From Brevibacillus_H ginsengisoli (lineage in GTDB: Bacteria; Bacillota; Bacilli; Brevibacillales; Brevibacillaceae), in contig NZ_JBNJQR010000001.1 in the NCBI RefSeq assembly GCF_050113715.1, positions 1 to 64,000 on the forward strand: a stretch of 64,000 bases of DNA, in the 5' to 3' direction. Position 1 is the stretch's first letter. Each line of letters opens with the position of its first letter. The notes beneath the pieces were generated by a model, which saw only the letters and a list, made by a program, of their open reading frames with translations, was not told the DNA's origin and did not search any database. Made by a program: the position numbers and the translations under genes. This document shows, piece after piece, positions 6,667 to 15,418 of this stretch.

Positions 6667-7452
6667 ATGATCAAGCAGGCCTTAGTCAAAATTCCGTTGG
6701 TTTATAAATTCAGAATCTTTCAACTGCGAATGAAGAGATATTTTCGTAATTTCTTTATGAAATTTGCGAATGAGAGAAGGCTGGATCCTTTCCCTTTTAC
6801 AATAAAACGACACCAGTCGCTGTTACGAAGAAAACTGGGTTCATCAGACCCGCAATTACAAGAAAATAAAATTACGAATCTTGCTATTGCTATAAAAAGT
6901 CTGGATGGAATTGTAATTAAACCAGGCGAAGTTTTTTCCTTTTGGAATTTAATTGGCAAACCAGCAGCCAGCAAAGGGTATATTGAGGGATTGTTATTAT
7001 CGCAGGGAGAAGTAAAGACTGGTGTTGGGGGTGGTTTATGTCAGTTAGCGAATTTGCTTTTTTGGCTGGCTTTGCATACACCGCTAGAAATTAAGGAAAG
7101 ACACCATCATAGTTTTGATCCTTTTCCTGACGATCAAAGAGTACTGCCATTTGGAAGCGGGGCTAGTGTTTTTTACAATTATATTGATCTCCAATTCTAT
7201 AACCCAACCAATCATCCGTTTCAAATTCGGGTTTGGTTAACAGAGCAGCATCTTAAGGGAGCGATCTATTGTGAAAGTGAATGGCCTACTTCCTATCATG
7301 TTGAAGAAAGAAATCATCAATTTCATTGCATAGAAGGCAAAAATTACAGAAAAAATGAGATCTGGAGAAGAGTCGTGGATAAACGAACAGGGAAAACGAT
7401 GCAGGATGAGTTGATGATTAAAAACCATTCGGAAGTAAAATATTCAATATGA
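6667..7452 (+). CDS. VanW family protein
   Basis: This 261-residue protein has the VanW core: NLAIAIKSLDGIVIKPGEVFSFW (about 75-97), the GGGLCQLANLLF block with an invariant Cys (about 120-131) and HHHSFDPFPDD (about 145-155). VanW proteins occur in some vancomycin-resistance clusters and widely outside them; their biochemical role is unknown. There is no van operon here, so resistance should not be inferred. The ATG lies 15 bases after the activator gene with a ggggg site, so it may be co-transcribed with it. A terminator follows. Confidence 0.88.
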   Translation: MIKQALVKIPLVYKFRIFQLRMKRYFRNFFMKFANERRLDPFPFTIKRHQSLLRRKLGSSDPQLQENKITNLAIAIKSLDGIVIKPGEVFSFWNLIGKPAASKGYIEGLLLSQGEVKTGVGGGLCQLANLLFWLALHTPLEIKERHHHSFDPFPDDQRVLPFGSGASVFYNYIDLQFYNPTNHPFQIRVWLTEQHLKGAIYCESEWPTSYHVEERNHQFHCIEGKNYRKNEIWRRVVDKRTGKTMQDELMIKNHSEVKYSI

Positions 7453-7471
7453 ATTTGTGCGAATGACAGTA

Positions 7472-7498
7472 AAACCCGGTCCATAACAGGCCGGGTTT
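7472..7498 (+). terminator. Terminator after the vanW-like gene
   Basis: An 8-bp stem (aaacccgg 7472-7479 with ccgggttt 7491-7498) is followed by tgtatgtttgttctc. The T-run is imperfect. It lies in the gap between convergent genes and may also serve the chemoreceptor gene. Confidence 0.6.
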
Positions 7499-7531
7499 GT
7501 ATGTTTGTTCTCTCTTGTTCGAATGCGTGGT

Positions 7532-9229
7532 TTACATGGTAAACTTGCTTACCTCTCGTTGCAGACGATTGGAGACTTGGGAGAATTCCATCGCGGTATG
7601 GTAGATTCCGCTCATATTGTGAGCTTGTTCTTCTGCGGTGGCCGCTACTTGTTGTGTTCCCGCTGCTGATTGCTCGATAATCGTCGACATCTCTTCAATT
7701 TGTTGGAGTACGGACATCGATTCTTTACTCAAGACGGTGAATATTTCTTGCAGATCCCGAGCATCTCTCTCCGTTTGTTCCACGTGGTGGACGATTTTGG
7801 TGAGGGACTCTCCGCCCTTTTGAATCATCTCAATCTGGTTATGTAAAGAAGTGAGATTGTCTTCCATCATATAGACTGTCGTGTTTGTCTCATCCTGCAT
7901 GGCACGAATCAGCACGATGATTTGTTCTGCGGCTTGTTTGGTTTGATCCGCAAGCTTACGCACTTCTTCGGCGACGACGGCAAATCCTTTACCTTGTGCA
8001 CCCGCTCGGGCCGCCTCAATGGCTGCGTTCAATGCCAGCAGATTGGTTTGACTGGATATTTCGGTGATAGTCGTAACGATTCCGCCGATCTTGTTGGAAC
8101 GCTCGGTTAATTGATGGATGGAATGCGTCGATTTTGCAAAAATCTCATTCATGGTTTGCAAATGTTCAATGGCTTCATTCATAAATTTTCTGCCTTCCAC
8201 CGCAACCCTCGTAGAATCTTGGGCACTTGTCGCTGTATCCAGCGATTTAGAAAAGCCGGTCTGAACCTGACACTGTGTGCCCTCCATCTTCCGAAAGATT
8301 TGGGTTGCATATTCCGCTTGTTTGTTGGCTCCTTCCGCCAATTCATGGAAGGTCGTCGCCATCTGTTTCGAGCTTTCATTAGACAGATGGGCCGTATGTG
8401 TAAGGGAAGAGGCAAGCTGTGTCACTTCTTCTGACTCCTTCAGGGTATTGGCGACAATCGTCCGGACATTGGCCAGAAAGAGATTGACCGTTCGTGCCAG
8501 CTCGCCTACTTCATCTTTTCGCACGATTTTGATCTCCTGCGTCAAATCTCCACCCTTTTCTGTCAATAGACCCAATTCTTTTCGCAACAATGCAAGCGGG
8601 CGAATGATTTGACGGGAGAGGAGAAACGCCGACATAATCCCGACGACTATCGCGATGCATGAGAAAATGGTGATCCAATCCATTGCTTTTTGGAACGATT
8701 CGACGGATGTTTTGGTCGATTGCTTAGCCGCTTTCTCGCACAATTCAACAATTTGCTGTAGGCTATGATTGGCGCTTTCCCATTTTGGGCGCACAGTTTG
8801 ATACTCCAGATTCGCGAAGTAGCCGTCTCCCTCATTTACTTTGGCAAGGATATCGGGTATTTTCTTCTCAACATCCTTCCAGTCGGCACTGAAAGCGTTG
8901 TATAGTTTCTGATGCTCAGAGTTTGTCAACAATGCCTCGATTTCCTTGCGATTAGCGGCTAATTGCTTCAATGTGCTTTCGAGCTGAGCCTTTAATTCCA
9001 CAACATGGTCCGGTTGCGTTTCTTGCGGAAGCTCGAGCAGAATCCGTGAAACATCCCCAACATCTTTTTGAATTTTGCTCAAGTTGGTGACACTGGGCAT
9101 CCACCGCTTTTCAATCTCCTCTGTCTGGTTACCAACTGACATCATGATTAAACAAGAGATGGTGCTAATGAAAGCAAGGAGTACTAAAACGATTGTAAAA
9201 CCAAAAAAAAGCTTCAAACGAATGCTCAA
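7532..9229 (-). CDS. Methyl-accepting chemotaxis protein (four-helix-bundle sensor)
   Basis: This chemoreceptor has a transmembrane segment near residues 5-28, an extracytoplasmic four-helix-bundle region to about 185, a second membrane segment (about 186-208), HAMP, and a long coiled-coil signalling domain with the conserved tip (EISSQTNLLALNAAIEAARAG). The open frame extends to an ATG at 9244, but that has no ribosome site. The TTG at 9229 has gggggt 7 bases upstream and gives the usual MSIRLKLF start (565 residues). It stands alone and convergent with vanW. The ligand cannot be predicted. Confidence 0.93.
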   Translation of the reverse strand: MSIRLKLFFGFTIVLVLLAFISTISCLIMMSVGNQTEEIEKRWMPSVTNLSKIQKDVGDVSRILLELPQETQPDHVVELKAQLESTLKQLAANRKEIEALLTNSEHQKLYNAFSADWKDVEKKIPDILAKVNEGDGYFANLEYQTVRPKWESANHSLQQIVELCEKAAKQSTKTSVESFQKAMDWITIFSCIAIVVGIMSAFLLSRQIIRPLALLRKELGLLTEKGGDLTQEIKIVRKDEVGELARTVNLFLANVRTIVANTLKESEEVTQLASSLTHTAHLSNESSKQMATTFHELAEGANKQAEYATQIFRKMEGTQCQVQTGFSKSLDTATSAQDSTRVAVEGRKFMNEAIEHLQTMNEIFAKSTHSIHQLTERSNKIGGIVTTITEISSQTNLLALNAAIEAARAGAQGKGFAVVAEEVRKLADQTKQAAEQIIVLIRAMQDETNTTVYMMEDNLTSLHNQIEMIQKGGESLTKIVHHVEQTERDARDLQEIFTVLSKESMSVLQQIEEMSTIIEQSAAGTQQVAATAEEQAHNMSGIYHTAMEFSQVSNRLQREVSKFTM

Positions 9230-9439
9230 GCAGGTTACCCCCATCCCGATTCAATCATTGAACTCTAGCAATCCACTTCTCATTCTAGTACTCAAATATT
9301 ATTCCAATATTAACCTTTTATTTGATAAATGTAATATTGAGATGTGACCATAACCTATAAAATCGAGGACATATGTCCTACCTCAGTTCCTTCCATTTGT
9401 CATTTAATAATGAAAAGTCCGTATTGGGGAGGGAACAGT

Positions 9440-9865
9440 GTGAGAGGGATTTTCTTCGCATTTTTAGGCGGGGCCTTTATTACCTTGCAGGGAGTGGCCA
9501 ATTCTCGGATTAGTCATGATATTGGCACTTGGCAAACAGCGACGATCACCCAGTTGACGGGATTCCTTACAGCCTTGATTATCCTGTTGTTCGTCCGTGA
9601 CGGAGGATGGCAAGAGTTTAAGCAAGTGAAGCCGTTGTATTTGACTAGTGGTGCTTTAGGGGCGATTATTGTTTTTAGTAATGTGACAGCTATGCATCAC
9701 ATCGGTGTAACCCTTACGATGGCTACTTTATTGATTGCTCAATTGAGCCTGACCTTTATCATTGACGGTAACGGCTGGTTCGGTGTCGTGAAGCAGAAGA
9801 TGAAGCTGCCACAGTTTATTGGCATCGCCTTGATGATCACTGGTGTATTGGTTCTCAGGCTTTAA
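9440..9865 (+). CDS. Small DMT-superfamily (YdcZ/DUF606) membrane protein 1
   Basis: This 141-residue protein has four to five hydrophobic helices and belongs to the DMT/YdcZ-type small transporters. The frame is open from 9344, but the GTG at 9440 has a ggggaggg ribosome site and removes an unconvincing hydrophilic extension. A second member of the same family (10654-11130) lies beyond a Crp-like regulator gene. Members often act as pairs, probably as heterodimers. Substrate unknown. Confidence 0.82.
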   Translation: MRGIFFAFLGGAFITLQGVANSRISHDIGTWQTATITQLTGFLTALIILLFVRDGGWQEFKQVKPLYLTSGALGAIIVFSNVTAMHHIGVTLTMATLLIAQLSLTFIIDGNGWFGVVKQKMKLPQFIGIALMITGVLVLRL

Positions 9866-9920
9866 ATGCAGACAATATTTCGAACGACTATAGCCGAATG
9901 ACTGGTGGTGAAACCGGATT

Positions 9921-10619
9921 GTGAAAGAAATCAAAGATCGCGAGCAACTGCAATCCTATCTGCAAGTCCATCAAATCGAATCGATTTTTAATGAGCAATT
10001 ATTACCGCACTTATCGCTGTACTCATTTGATCAAGGGGAACTCATCTGTAGCCAAGGAGAGTCTTCGCAGTATCTGTACGTACTGGTTAAGGGGAAGGTA
10101 AAAATCTATACCACCTCGGCGGAAGGCAAAACACTCATTCTTTCTTTTAAGACACCGCTTGAAGTGATCGGGGATGTTGAATACTTGCGTGGGATTCACA
10201 TTATCAATACGGTTAAGGCCGTATCACCTGTTTGTATGATCGGTATTCATCACCGTTGGTTAAAAAAATACGGAAGCGATTATGCGCCGCTGCTGCAATT
10301 TATGTTGGATATCATTACCCGTAAGTTTACGATTAAATCCAATTCATTAAGTTTCAACTTGTTGTATCCGGTGGAAGTGCGGTTGGCGAGCTATTTGTTG
10401 TCAGCCTCTTGTGATGAATCGGATTCGCTATTAGAAGGGCAACTGAGCGCCGTCAGTCTAAAGGATACAGCGAATCTAATTGGAACCAGCTATCGACACC
10501 TGAACCGGGTCATCAAACAATTCTGTACAGAGGGTCTGGTTGAGCGGAACAAAGGGCTTATCCTTGTGAAGGACAGAGAAGGACTGCGTGCGATTGCAAG
10601 TGATAATCTCTACGAATAA
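9921..10619 (+). CDS. Crp/Fnr-family transcriptional regulator (YeiL-like)
   Basis: This 232-residue protein has an N-terminal cyclic-nucleotide-binding-type beta barrel (about 20-130, with YVLVKGKVKIY) and a C-terminal winged helix-turn-helix (DTANLIGTSYRHLNRVIKQF, about 190-209). It lacks the FNR cysteine cluster. Start is GTG at 9921 with a weak ribosome site. It is flanked by two YdcZ-type transporter genes in the same direction and probably controls them. Similar regulator-transporter sets are known around YeiL-type proteins, but the effector is not known. Confidence 0.85.
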   Translation: MKEIKDREQLQSYLQVHQIESIFNEQLLPHLSLYSFDQGELICSQGESSQYLYVLVKGKVKIYTTSAEGKTLILSFKTPLEVIGDVEYLRGIHIINTVKAVSPVCMIGIHHRWLKKYGSDYAPLLQFMLDIITRKFTIKSNSLSFNLLYPVEVRLASYLLSASCDESDSLLEGQLSAVSLKDTANLIGTSYRHLNRVIKQFCTEGLVERNKGLILVKDREGLRAIASDNLYE

Positions 10620-10653
10620 CGATTAAAATTCAGCCATTGGGAGAGAAAAGCTT

Positions 10654-11130
10654 ATGGTTCTAGGACTATTTTTGGCGCTCGTCGCCGGTTCGCTGGTCAG
10701 TGTGCAAAGTATTTTCAACAGCAAGGTGAATGAACGCGCAGGATCCTGGGCAACGACAACATTGGTATTAGGCATGGGATTCCTCGCCTCACTGACGATA
10801 GGGTTGATCTTCGAGGGAAAACATCTATTTTTATTGCAAAATATGAAGCTCTGGTACGCCTTCAGCGGTATGATTGGGGTAGGAGTAGTGATCTGTGTGG
10901 TTCAAGGGATCAGGCAACTTGGCCCTTCCCTAGCGATCTCTATCACGTTGACCTCACAGCTCGGGTTTGCTTTATTATTTGACTCACTAGGCTGGTTGGG
11001 TCTGGAGAGGGTTCCTTTTACATTGAAGCAGCTCATTGGTGTAGTCATTATCGTGAGTGGCATCGCTATCTTCAAATTAGGCGGTGGACGGGAGAGCCAA
11101 GTGGCGGCTAAGATGTCGTTAAGCGAGTAA
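10654..11130 (+). CDS. Small DMT-superfamily (YdcZ/DUF606) membrane protein 2
   Basis: This 158-residue protein with about five membrane segments is homologous to the protein encoded at 9440 (shared LGxxxAxSIxLTxQL-type block and a GWLGL/GWFGV helix end). It starts at ATG with gggagag upstream, 34 bases after the regulator gene. It likely forms a functional pair with the first protein. Its stop lies two bases before the upstream edge of the HAD gene region, so all four genes may form one transcript. Confidence 0.82.
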   Translation: MVLGLFLALVAGSLVSVQSIFNSKVNERAGSWATTTLVLGMGFLASLTIGLIFEGKHLFLLQNMKLWYAFSGMIGVGVVICVVQGIRQLGPSLAISITLTSQLGFALLFDSLGWLGLERVPFTLKQLIGVVIIVSGIAIFKLGGGRESQVAAKMSLSE

Positions 11131-11147
11131 ATATGGAGGGGCGACTG

Positions 11148-11858
11148 TTGAAAAAATACCAAACACTCTTATTCGACGTAGATGATACATTGTTGGATTT
11201 TCAGGCGGCAGAAAGCAAAGCGTTGCGCCTGCTTTTTGAGGAGCAGAACATTCCGCTAAGCGCAGAAATAATAGACCGATACAAAAAAATCAATCATGGT
11301 CTCTGGAAAGCTTTTGAAGAAGGAAAAATAGATGTTGATGAGGTAGTCAATACGCGCTTTTCATTGCTTTTTCGAGAGTATGGTCAAGAGGTTGACGGAG
11401 TCTTGCTGGAAAAGAAATATCGCGTCCACCTAGAAGAAGGACACCAGCTTGTTAACGGAGCTTTGGAGCTGATTACAGCCCTGCATAATAAGTATGACTT
11501 ATATATCGTTACGAATGGTGTCTCCAGGACTCAGGATAGACGTTTGCGGGATTCAGGCCTGTACCCGCTGTTCAAGGGGATTTTTGTTTCAGAGGAGACG
11601 AGCTATCAAAAGCCGATGAAGGAATTTTTTGATTATGTTTTTGCACGGATTCCTCATTTCTCTGTGGAGCAAGCATTAATTATAGGGGACTCCTTAAGCT
11701 CCGATATGAAAGGCGGACAGCTAGCTGGGCTGGACACCTGCTGGTTCAACCCCGAACTGAAGTCGAATGACACGAATATTCTCCCAACCTATCAAATCCA
11801 AAAGCTTGATGAGTTGTATCGAATTCTAAATGTGAATAGAGAATCGGAAGCTTGTTAG
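11148..11858 (+). CDS. yfnB-like: HAD-superfamily hydrolase (YjjG/YfnB-like nucleotidase)
   Basis: This 236-residue HAD phosphatase has motif I DVDDTLLDF, motif II (YIVTNG), motif III Lys (YQKP) and motif IV GDSLSSDMKGG. The YjjG/YfnB subgroup dephosphorylates nucleoside monophosphates including non-canonical ones; the exact substrate here is unproven. The frame opens at an ATG (11133), but that codon precedes the ggagggg ribosome site. The TTG at 11148 has ideal spacing and gives MKKYQTLLFDVDDTL, as in YfnB. A strong terminator follows. Confidence 0.9.
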   Translation: MKKYQTLLFDVDDTLLDFQAAESKALRLLFEEQNIPLSAEIIDRYKKINHGLWKAFEEGKIDVDEVVNTRFSLLFREYGQEVDGVLLEKKYRVHLEEGHQLVNGALELITALHNKYDLYIVTNGVSRTQDRRLRDSGLYPLFKGIFVSEETSYQKPMKEFFDYVFARIPHFSVEQALIIGDSLSSDMKGGQLAGLDTCWFNPELKSNDTNILPTYQIQKLDELYRILNVNRESEAC

Positions 11859-11887
11859 GAACTGCGCATAGAAGTGTTCATTCAGCG

Positions 11888-11925
11888 AAAAAGTCCTTCT
11901 GCTAAATTGGCAGAAGGACTTTTTT
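11888..11925. terminator. Bidirectional terminator between HAD and CarD genes
   Basis: A perfect 15-bp stem (11888-11902 with 11910-11924) with A and T tracts on both sides sits between convergent genes and can end transcription from both. Confidence 0.88.
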
Positions 11926-12003
11926 GTTTTAATCTTCTCTGAAGGAGTAAAACCTCTAGTTATTGAAAGCGGAGCAACCAGTATAAATTGAGATAAGTAC
12001 TGC

Positions 12004-12483
12004 CTAATTATTGATGGCCTCATACAGTAGTAAGGATGCCTGTTCTTTTTCAATCCCTTTAACAAGTGCTAATTCACTAAGTAATATCTCCCTAGCAGAA
12101 TCGAGCATCATTTTATCTCCAGCTCCAAGCACCTTTTTTTTACCTATACAAACTAAATCGCGGATGACTTCTGCACCTTCATAAATATCACCCCGCTTCA
12201 ACTTATCCAAATTAATTCGGTGTCTCTGGGTAGAATTAATTGTAAGATCGGGCTCTTCTTCATTAAACATAGCTAAAACGTTATCTAAAGTATCTAATTT
12301 GACAACCAGACGTATTCCTAGGTTGGACATTTTCTCTACAGGAACCATAATTTGGAGACCCTTCAGCAGCATATTCAATACATAATATAGATGCTTTTCT
12401 CCGAGAAATTCTTTCTCCTCAATAGAATGAATCACACCTGCACCGTGATTCGGATAAAAAATCTTATCGCCTATTTTAAACAT
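12004..12483 (-). CDS. CarD-like transcriptional regulator
   Basis: This 159-residue protein starts with a CarD/TRCF RNA-polymerase-interaction domain (MFKIGDKIFYPNHGAGVI, then the YYVL...IMVPVEK strand) and ends in a helical region of about 90 residues. CarD-type proteins bind the RNA polymerase beta subunit and modulate promoter opening. A longer frame to 12528 was rejected because the ATG at 12483 has a gggggtg site. It is convergent with the HAD gene. B. subtilis YdeB is a comparable protein. Confidence 0.88.
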   Translation of the reverse strand: MFKIGDKIFYPNHGAGVIHSIEEKEFLGEKHLYYVLNMLLKGLQIMVPVEKMSNLGIRLVVKLDTLDNVLAMFNEEEPDLTINSTQRHRINLDKLKRGDIYEGAEVIRDLVCIGKKKVLGAGDKMMLDSAREILLSELALVKGIEKEQASLLLYEAINN

Positions 12484-12668
12484 AAGTTCACCCCCAATTA
12501 GAGTTAACCTATTAAGTATATCACACATTTTCTGTATTAAAATTTTTTATTTTATCATAATGAATTATTTTTTGTCAATATGTCTATTGGTCTGATTTAG
12601 AGGTGGAATTGATTTAATAATAAGTGCGAGATGTGACGAAGAGTTTTCATTTGTTTTTCCAAATAATA

Positions 12669-12700
12669 AAAAAAAGACTCTAAAAATAGAGCCTTTTTTT
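12669..12700 (-). terminator. Terminator of the second csp gene
   Basis: On the minus strand ggctct pairs with agagtc (one G-U), flanked by long A and T tracts, beginning 11 bases after the csp stop. It closely resembles the terminator of the first csp gene. Confidence 0.85.
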
Positions 12701-12710
12701 ATGGTCATTT

Positions 12711-12911
12711 TTAAGCTTTTTGAACGTTTACAGCTTGAAGTCCGCGTTGACCTTTTTCAACTTCAAAAGTAACTTTTTGACCTTCGTCAAGAGATTTGAA
12801 ACCTTCGCTTTGAATAGCTGAGAAATGAACGAATACGTCTTCTCCGCCTTCACGTTCGATAAATCCAAAACCTTTTTCTGAGTTAAACCATTTTACTGTG
12901 CCTTGTTCCAT
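12711..12911 (-). CDS. cspA-like: Cold-shock protein, copy 2
   Basis: This 66-residue single cold-shock domain protein has RNP1 KGFGFI (13-18) and RNP2 VFVHF (26-30), and about five to six substitutions against the copy at 565-765. Ribosome site, leader hairpins and terminator are also shared, so the two loci arose by duplication of the whole cassette. It should act as an RNA chaperone. Which copy is the major cold-inducible one cannot be read from the sequence. Confidence 0.97.
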   Translation of the reverse strand: MEQGTVKWFNSEKGFGFIEREGGEDVFVHFSAIQSEGFKSLDEGQKVTFEVEKGQRGLQAVNVQKA

Positions 12912-13090
12912 TGTTGTTGCCTCCTAGTGTGATAACCACACATATACTACTATCCTTGCTCTGAGGATCATTAAGACGAAAAAATATTACCTTATACTAT
13001 CCTTCACTCCGAACAAAAATAATTCTTCATTAGAATAACCGGAAATTGAAAGAATTGCAATTTATTTGAGTTGTTTGTTAACTTTACTCT
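12912..13090 (-). promoter_or_regulatory. Conserved csp 5' leader, copy 2
   Basis: This leader parallels 766-945. The GTGTG/CACAC hairpin (12927-12941) abuts the aggagg site, and ATCCT/AGGAT lies upstream. Conservation is much higher than expected for an untranslated gap, which argues for a functional mRNA leader. Divergence begins upstream of about 13090, where copy 2 is about 100 bases shorter before the spoVR scrap. Confidence 0.6.
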
Positions 13091-13138
13091 TCTGTCACTC
13101 AGCCGTCTCCGACAAAAAGATGAACAGGAACGCTTTGT

Positions 13139-13170
13139 ATGGGTAGAAAGTGAATCGGCGGTCTTTATAA
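13139..13170 (+). pseudogene. spoVR: Second scrap of the spoVR 3' end
   Basis: The 32 bases here match the last 30 bases of the spoVR remnant at 962-1120 at nearly every position (shared core gaaagtgaatcggcggt). Only this tail survives. It lies upstream of the second csp gene in the same relative orientation as the first remnant, marking the edge of the duplicated block. Confidence 0.55.
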
Positions 13171-13250
13171 ATTCCTTAGATGTTCTTGATAGGATGGTTG
13201 AGCAGTTTAGAAGAACGATTCAACGGACTTAAGAGAGGAGAATGATCACA

Positions 13251-14609
13251 ATGAAAGCAACCAAACGATTGACAGGCGCTATGGCAGTGGGGCTGGCATT
13301 TTCTTTATTACTGTCGACGGCTAATGTCTCTGCAACCACGCAGAACAACATAGGATTTAAGGGGAATATTCAAGAAATAAAATCTCTAACGTCAGAGGAT
13401 TATAAGGATTTAGCGTTTCTAAAACCTTTACTGAAGGATAAAACCGTAGTTTGCCTTGGAGAGAACTTCCATCGCGTCGCAGAATACAGCAGTATGAAAA
13501 CAAGGCTGATCAAGTATTTGCATGAAGAGCTTGATTTTGATGTCATTGCATTTGAGTCAGGACTTGGCGATTCCTTCGCTGCCTATGAAAACGCCGGGAA
13601 CTTGACTTCCAAAGAAATGATGCAGCGTTCTATTTTTCCGATCTGGCATTCCCAAGAGACACTTGGTTTGTTCGATTATATTAAGAAACAACGTGGGACG
13701 AAAGACCCCTTGTATCTTGCAGGCTATGATATGCAGTTTACGTCTGCGTATTTAACGCAGTTTATCGCGAATTGGATTTCCAAGGTGGATAAGAATCAGG
13801 GGCAGGATTACTTCAATTTTGAAATGCAAACGATAACCGATTTCTATGCGGTCCTCAACAAATATGGGCTGGACAGCGATAGTAATCCCCAAGCCAAGAA
13901 AGAAATTAAGGTAGTCAAGGATAAATACGAACCGAAATACAAGGCATTGATTCAGTTCATAAAAGATCACAAGGAACAGCTTGCGGCGCAATATCCGACC
14001 AATCCGCATATGGTTGAGATTGCAGTAAAAACATTGGAAGATCGCATCAAGTTTATCGAAATGGCGATGTATGGGACGAAAGAAAGTTATGAATTCCGAG
14101 ATCGTATCATGGCTGACAATGTAGAGTGGTTAATGAAAGTAATGTACCCGGGCAAAAAGGTGATTTTATGGGCACATAACGACCACCTTGCGAAGAACAC
14201 TTCAAAAATTGCTACCAAAGAGAAGGGGAAATGGATCAACAGCTTTACTAGCATGGGAGAGCTGCTTCAGAAAAAACTTAAAGATAAGGAATATGTAATG
14301 GGTCTGTATATGAATAGCGGAAAAGCGAGTACAATCTCAACTCAAAAGCTGTTTGAGATCAAGCCAATGCCAAAGGGAAGCCTAGAGAATCTGATCATGC
14401 AAAGCGGCTATAAGATTGCGTTCACCGATTTATCCAAACACAAGTCCCCGAATCCCAATAACGCTTGGATGTTCAAGCCGATCTATGCTGCCGAGGACGG
14501 AATGACATCTGAGATCATTGAACCGATGTCGATGAAGTTTGTTCCTAAAGAACAGTTTGACGGAATTATCGTTTTCGATAAAGTAAAAGAGCCGACTACG
14601 AAGTACTAA
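13251..14609 (+). CDS. Secreted erythromycin-esterase-like protein
   Basis: This 452-residue protein has a signal peptide (MKATKRLTGAMAVGLAFSLL, cleavage near VSA-TT at about 29) and one Ere-type domain. It has the LGENFHRVAEY block that carries the proposed catalytic His, an FESG block, and a WAHNDHLAKN block near 300. Ere enzymes hydrolyse the macrolide lactone, but most family members are uncharacterised and exported ones may act on other substrates, so resistance is not implied. ATG 13251 is preferred over 13242 because gagaggag is then at proper spacing. It is monocistronic with a terminator downstream. Confidence 0.85.
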   Translation: MKATKRLTGAMAVGLAFSLLLSTANVSATTQNNIGFKGNIQEIKSLTSEDYKDLAFLKPLLKDKTVVCLGENFHRVAEYSSMKTRLIKYLHEELDFDVIAFESGLGDSFAAYENAGNLTSKEMMQRSIFPIWHSQETLGLFDYIKKQRGTKDPLYLAGYDMQFTSAYLTQFIANWISKVDKNQGQDYFNFEMQTITDFYAVLNKYGLDSDSNPQAKKEIKVVKDKYEPKYKALIQFIKDHKEQLAAQYPTNPHMVEIAVKTLEDRIKFIEMAMYGTKESYEFRDRIMADNVEWLMKVMYPGKKVILWAHNDHLAKNTSKIATKEKGKWINSFTSMGELLQKKLKDKEYVMGLYMNSGKASTISTQKLFEIKPMPKGSLENLIMQSGYKIAFTDLSKHKSPNPNNAWMFKPIYAAEDGMTSEIIEPMSMKFVPKEQFDGIIVFDKVKEPTTKY

Positions 14610-14627
14610 CCCTATAGCTTCTAATGA

Positions 14628-14672
14628 CTCCCTGAAGTGGAAAGGAGATGTTCCATTTTAGGGAGATTTTTC
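14628..14672 (+). terminator. Terminator after the Ere-like gene
   Basis: A two-part stem (ctccct with agggag; tggaa with ttcca) is followed by atttttc. It ends the esterase-like transcript before the two-component genes. Confidence 0.7.
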
Positions 14673-14731
14673 ACGTACAAGCAGCTAAAATGGGATTTGG
14701 AGGAAGAAAGACAAGAAAGGATACAAGCGCA

Positions 14732-15418
14732 ATGAGAGAAAAGATATTGATTGCCGACGATGAGCGGGAAATCGTAGAGTTTATGCGAGATGCGCTGCAG
14801 GATGAAGGTTACGATGTGCGAGTTGCTTGTGACGGCAAGGAAGTGTTCGATCGGCTTGAAGATGAGCCCGATTTGATCATTCTTGATATTATGATGCCCT
14901 ATCTGGATGGACTCGAAGTGTGTCAAAGCATACGGAATCGGGTATCCTGCCCCATTCTGTTCTTAAGCGCGCGGTCTGCTGAAACTGATCGTATCCAGGG
15001 ACTCGCTGTCGGAGGAGATGATTATATCGTCAAGCCTTTCAGCATACAAGAATTGAAAGCCAGAATTCAAGCCCATCTCCGTCGAGAGCAAAGGAACCAT
15101 TTCGCCCATCAACCGAAGCTGCTGCATCACGGTGATCTCTCAATCGATTTGGACAGCTTGCAATTATTTTATAGGAACATTCAAATTCCGCTGACCAGTC
15201 GGGAATTCGAAGTGTTTCGACTGCTTTTCATGCATCCGAATCAAGTTTTCTCGCGAGAACAAATATACGAGAAAATCTGGGGATACGATGCGGAGGGTGA
15301 CTCGGCCACTGTCACGGAACATATCAAAAACATTCGGGCAAAACTGGCATGGGCAGCACCTGAGATGACATTTGTTGCGACGGTATGGGGGGTAGGTTAC
15401 AAATTCGAAAGAAAGTAA
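14732..15418 (+). CDS. OmpR-family response regulator
   Basis: This 228-residue regulator has a receiver domain (acidic pair DDE near residues 9-11, phosphoacceptor Asp in ILDIMMP, Thr/Ser switch in FLSARS, Lys in VKPF) and a C-terminal winged helix (TSREFEVFRLL; TVWGVGYKFERK). The open frame starts at 14648, but ATG 14732 gives the canonical MREKILIADDE start with agaaagg upstream. Its 3' end overlaps the sensor kinase gene by 34 bases. Targets are unknown. The phosphate operon nearby is on the other strand and is not clearly its target. Confidence 0.92.
   Translation: MREKILIADDEREIVEFMRDALQDEGYDVRVACDGKEVFDRLEDEPDLIILDIMMPYLDGLEVCQSIRNRVSCPILFLSARSAETDRIQGLAVGGDDYIVKPFSIQELKARIQAHLRREQRNHFAHQPKLLHHGDLSIDLDSLQLFYRNIQIPLTSREFEVFRLLFMHPNQVFSREQIYEKIWGYDAEGDSATVTEHIKNIRAKLAWAAPEMTFVATVWGVGYKFERK

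Noticed and set aside
6667..7452. Vancomycin-resistance cluster
   Set aside because: Only a VanW homologue is present; no ligase, dehydrogenase or dipeptidase genes are near.
13251..14609. Macrolide-resistance gene
   Set aside because: The Ere family includes many proteins of unknown activity, and this one carries an export signal; resistance cannot be claimed.
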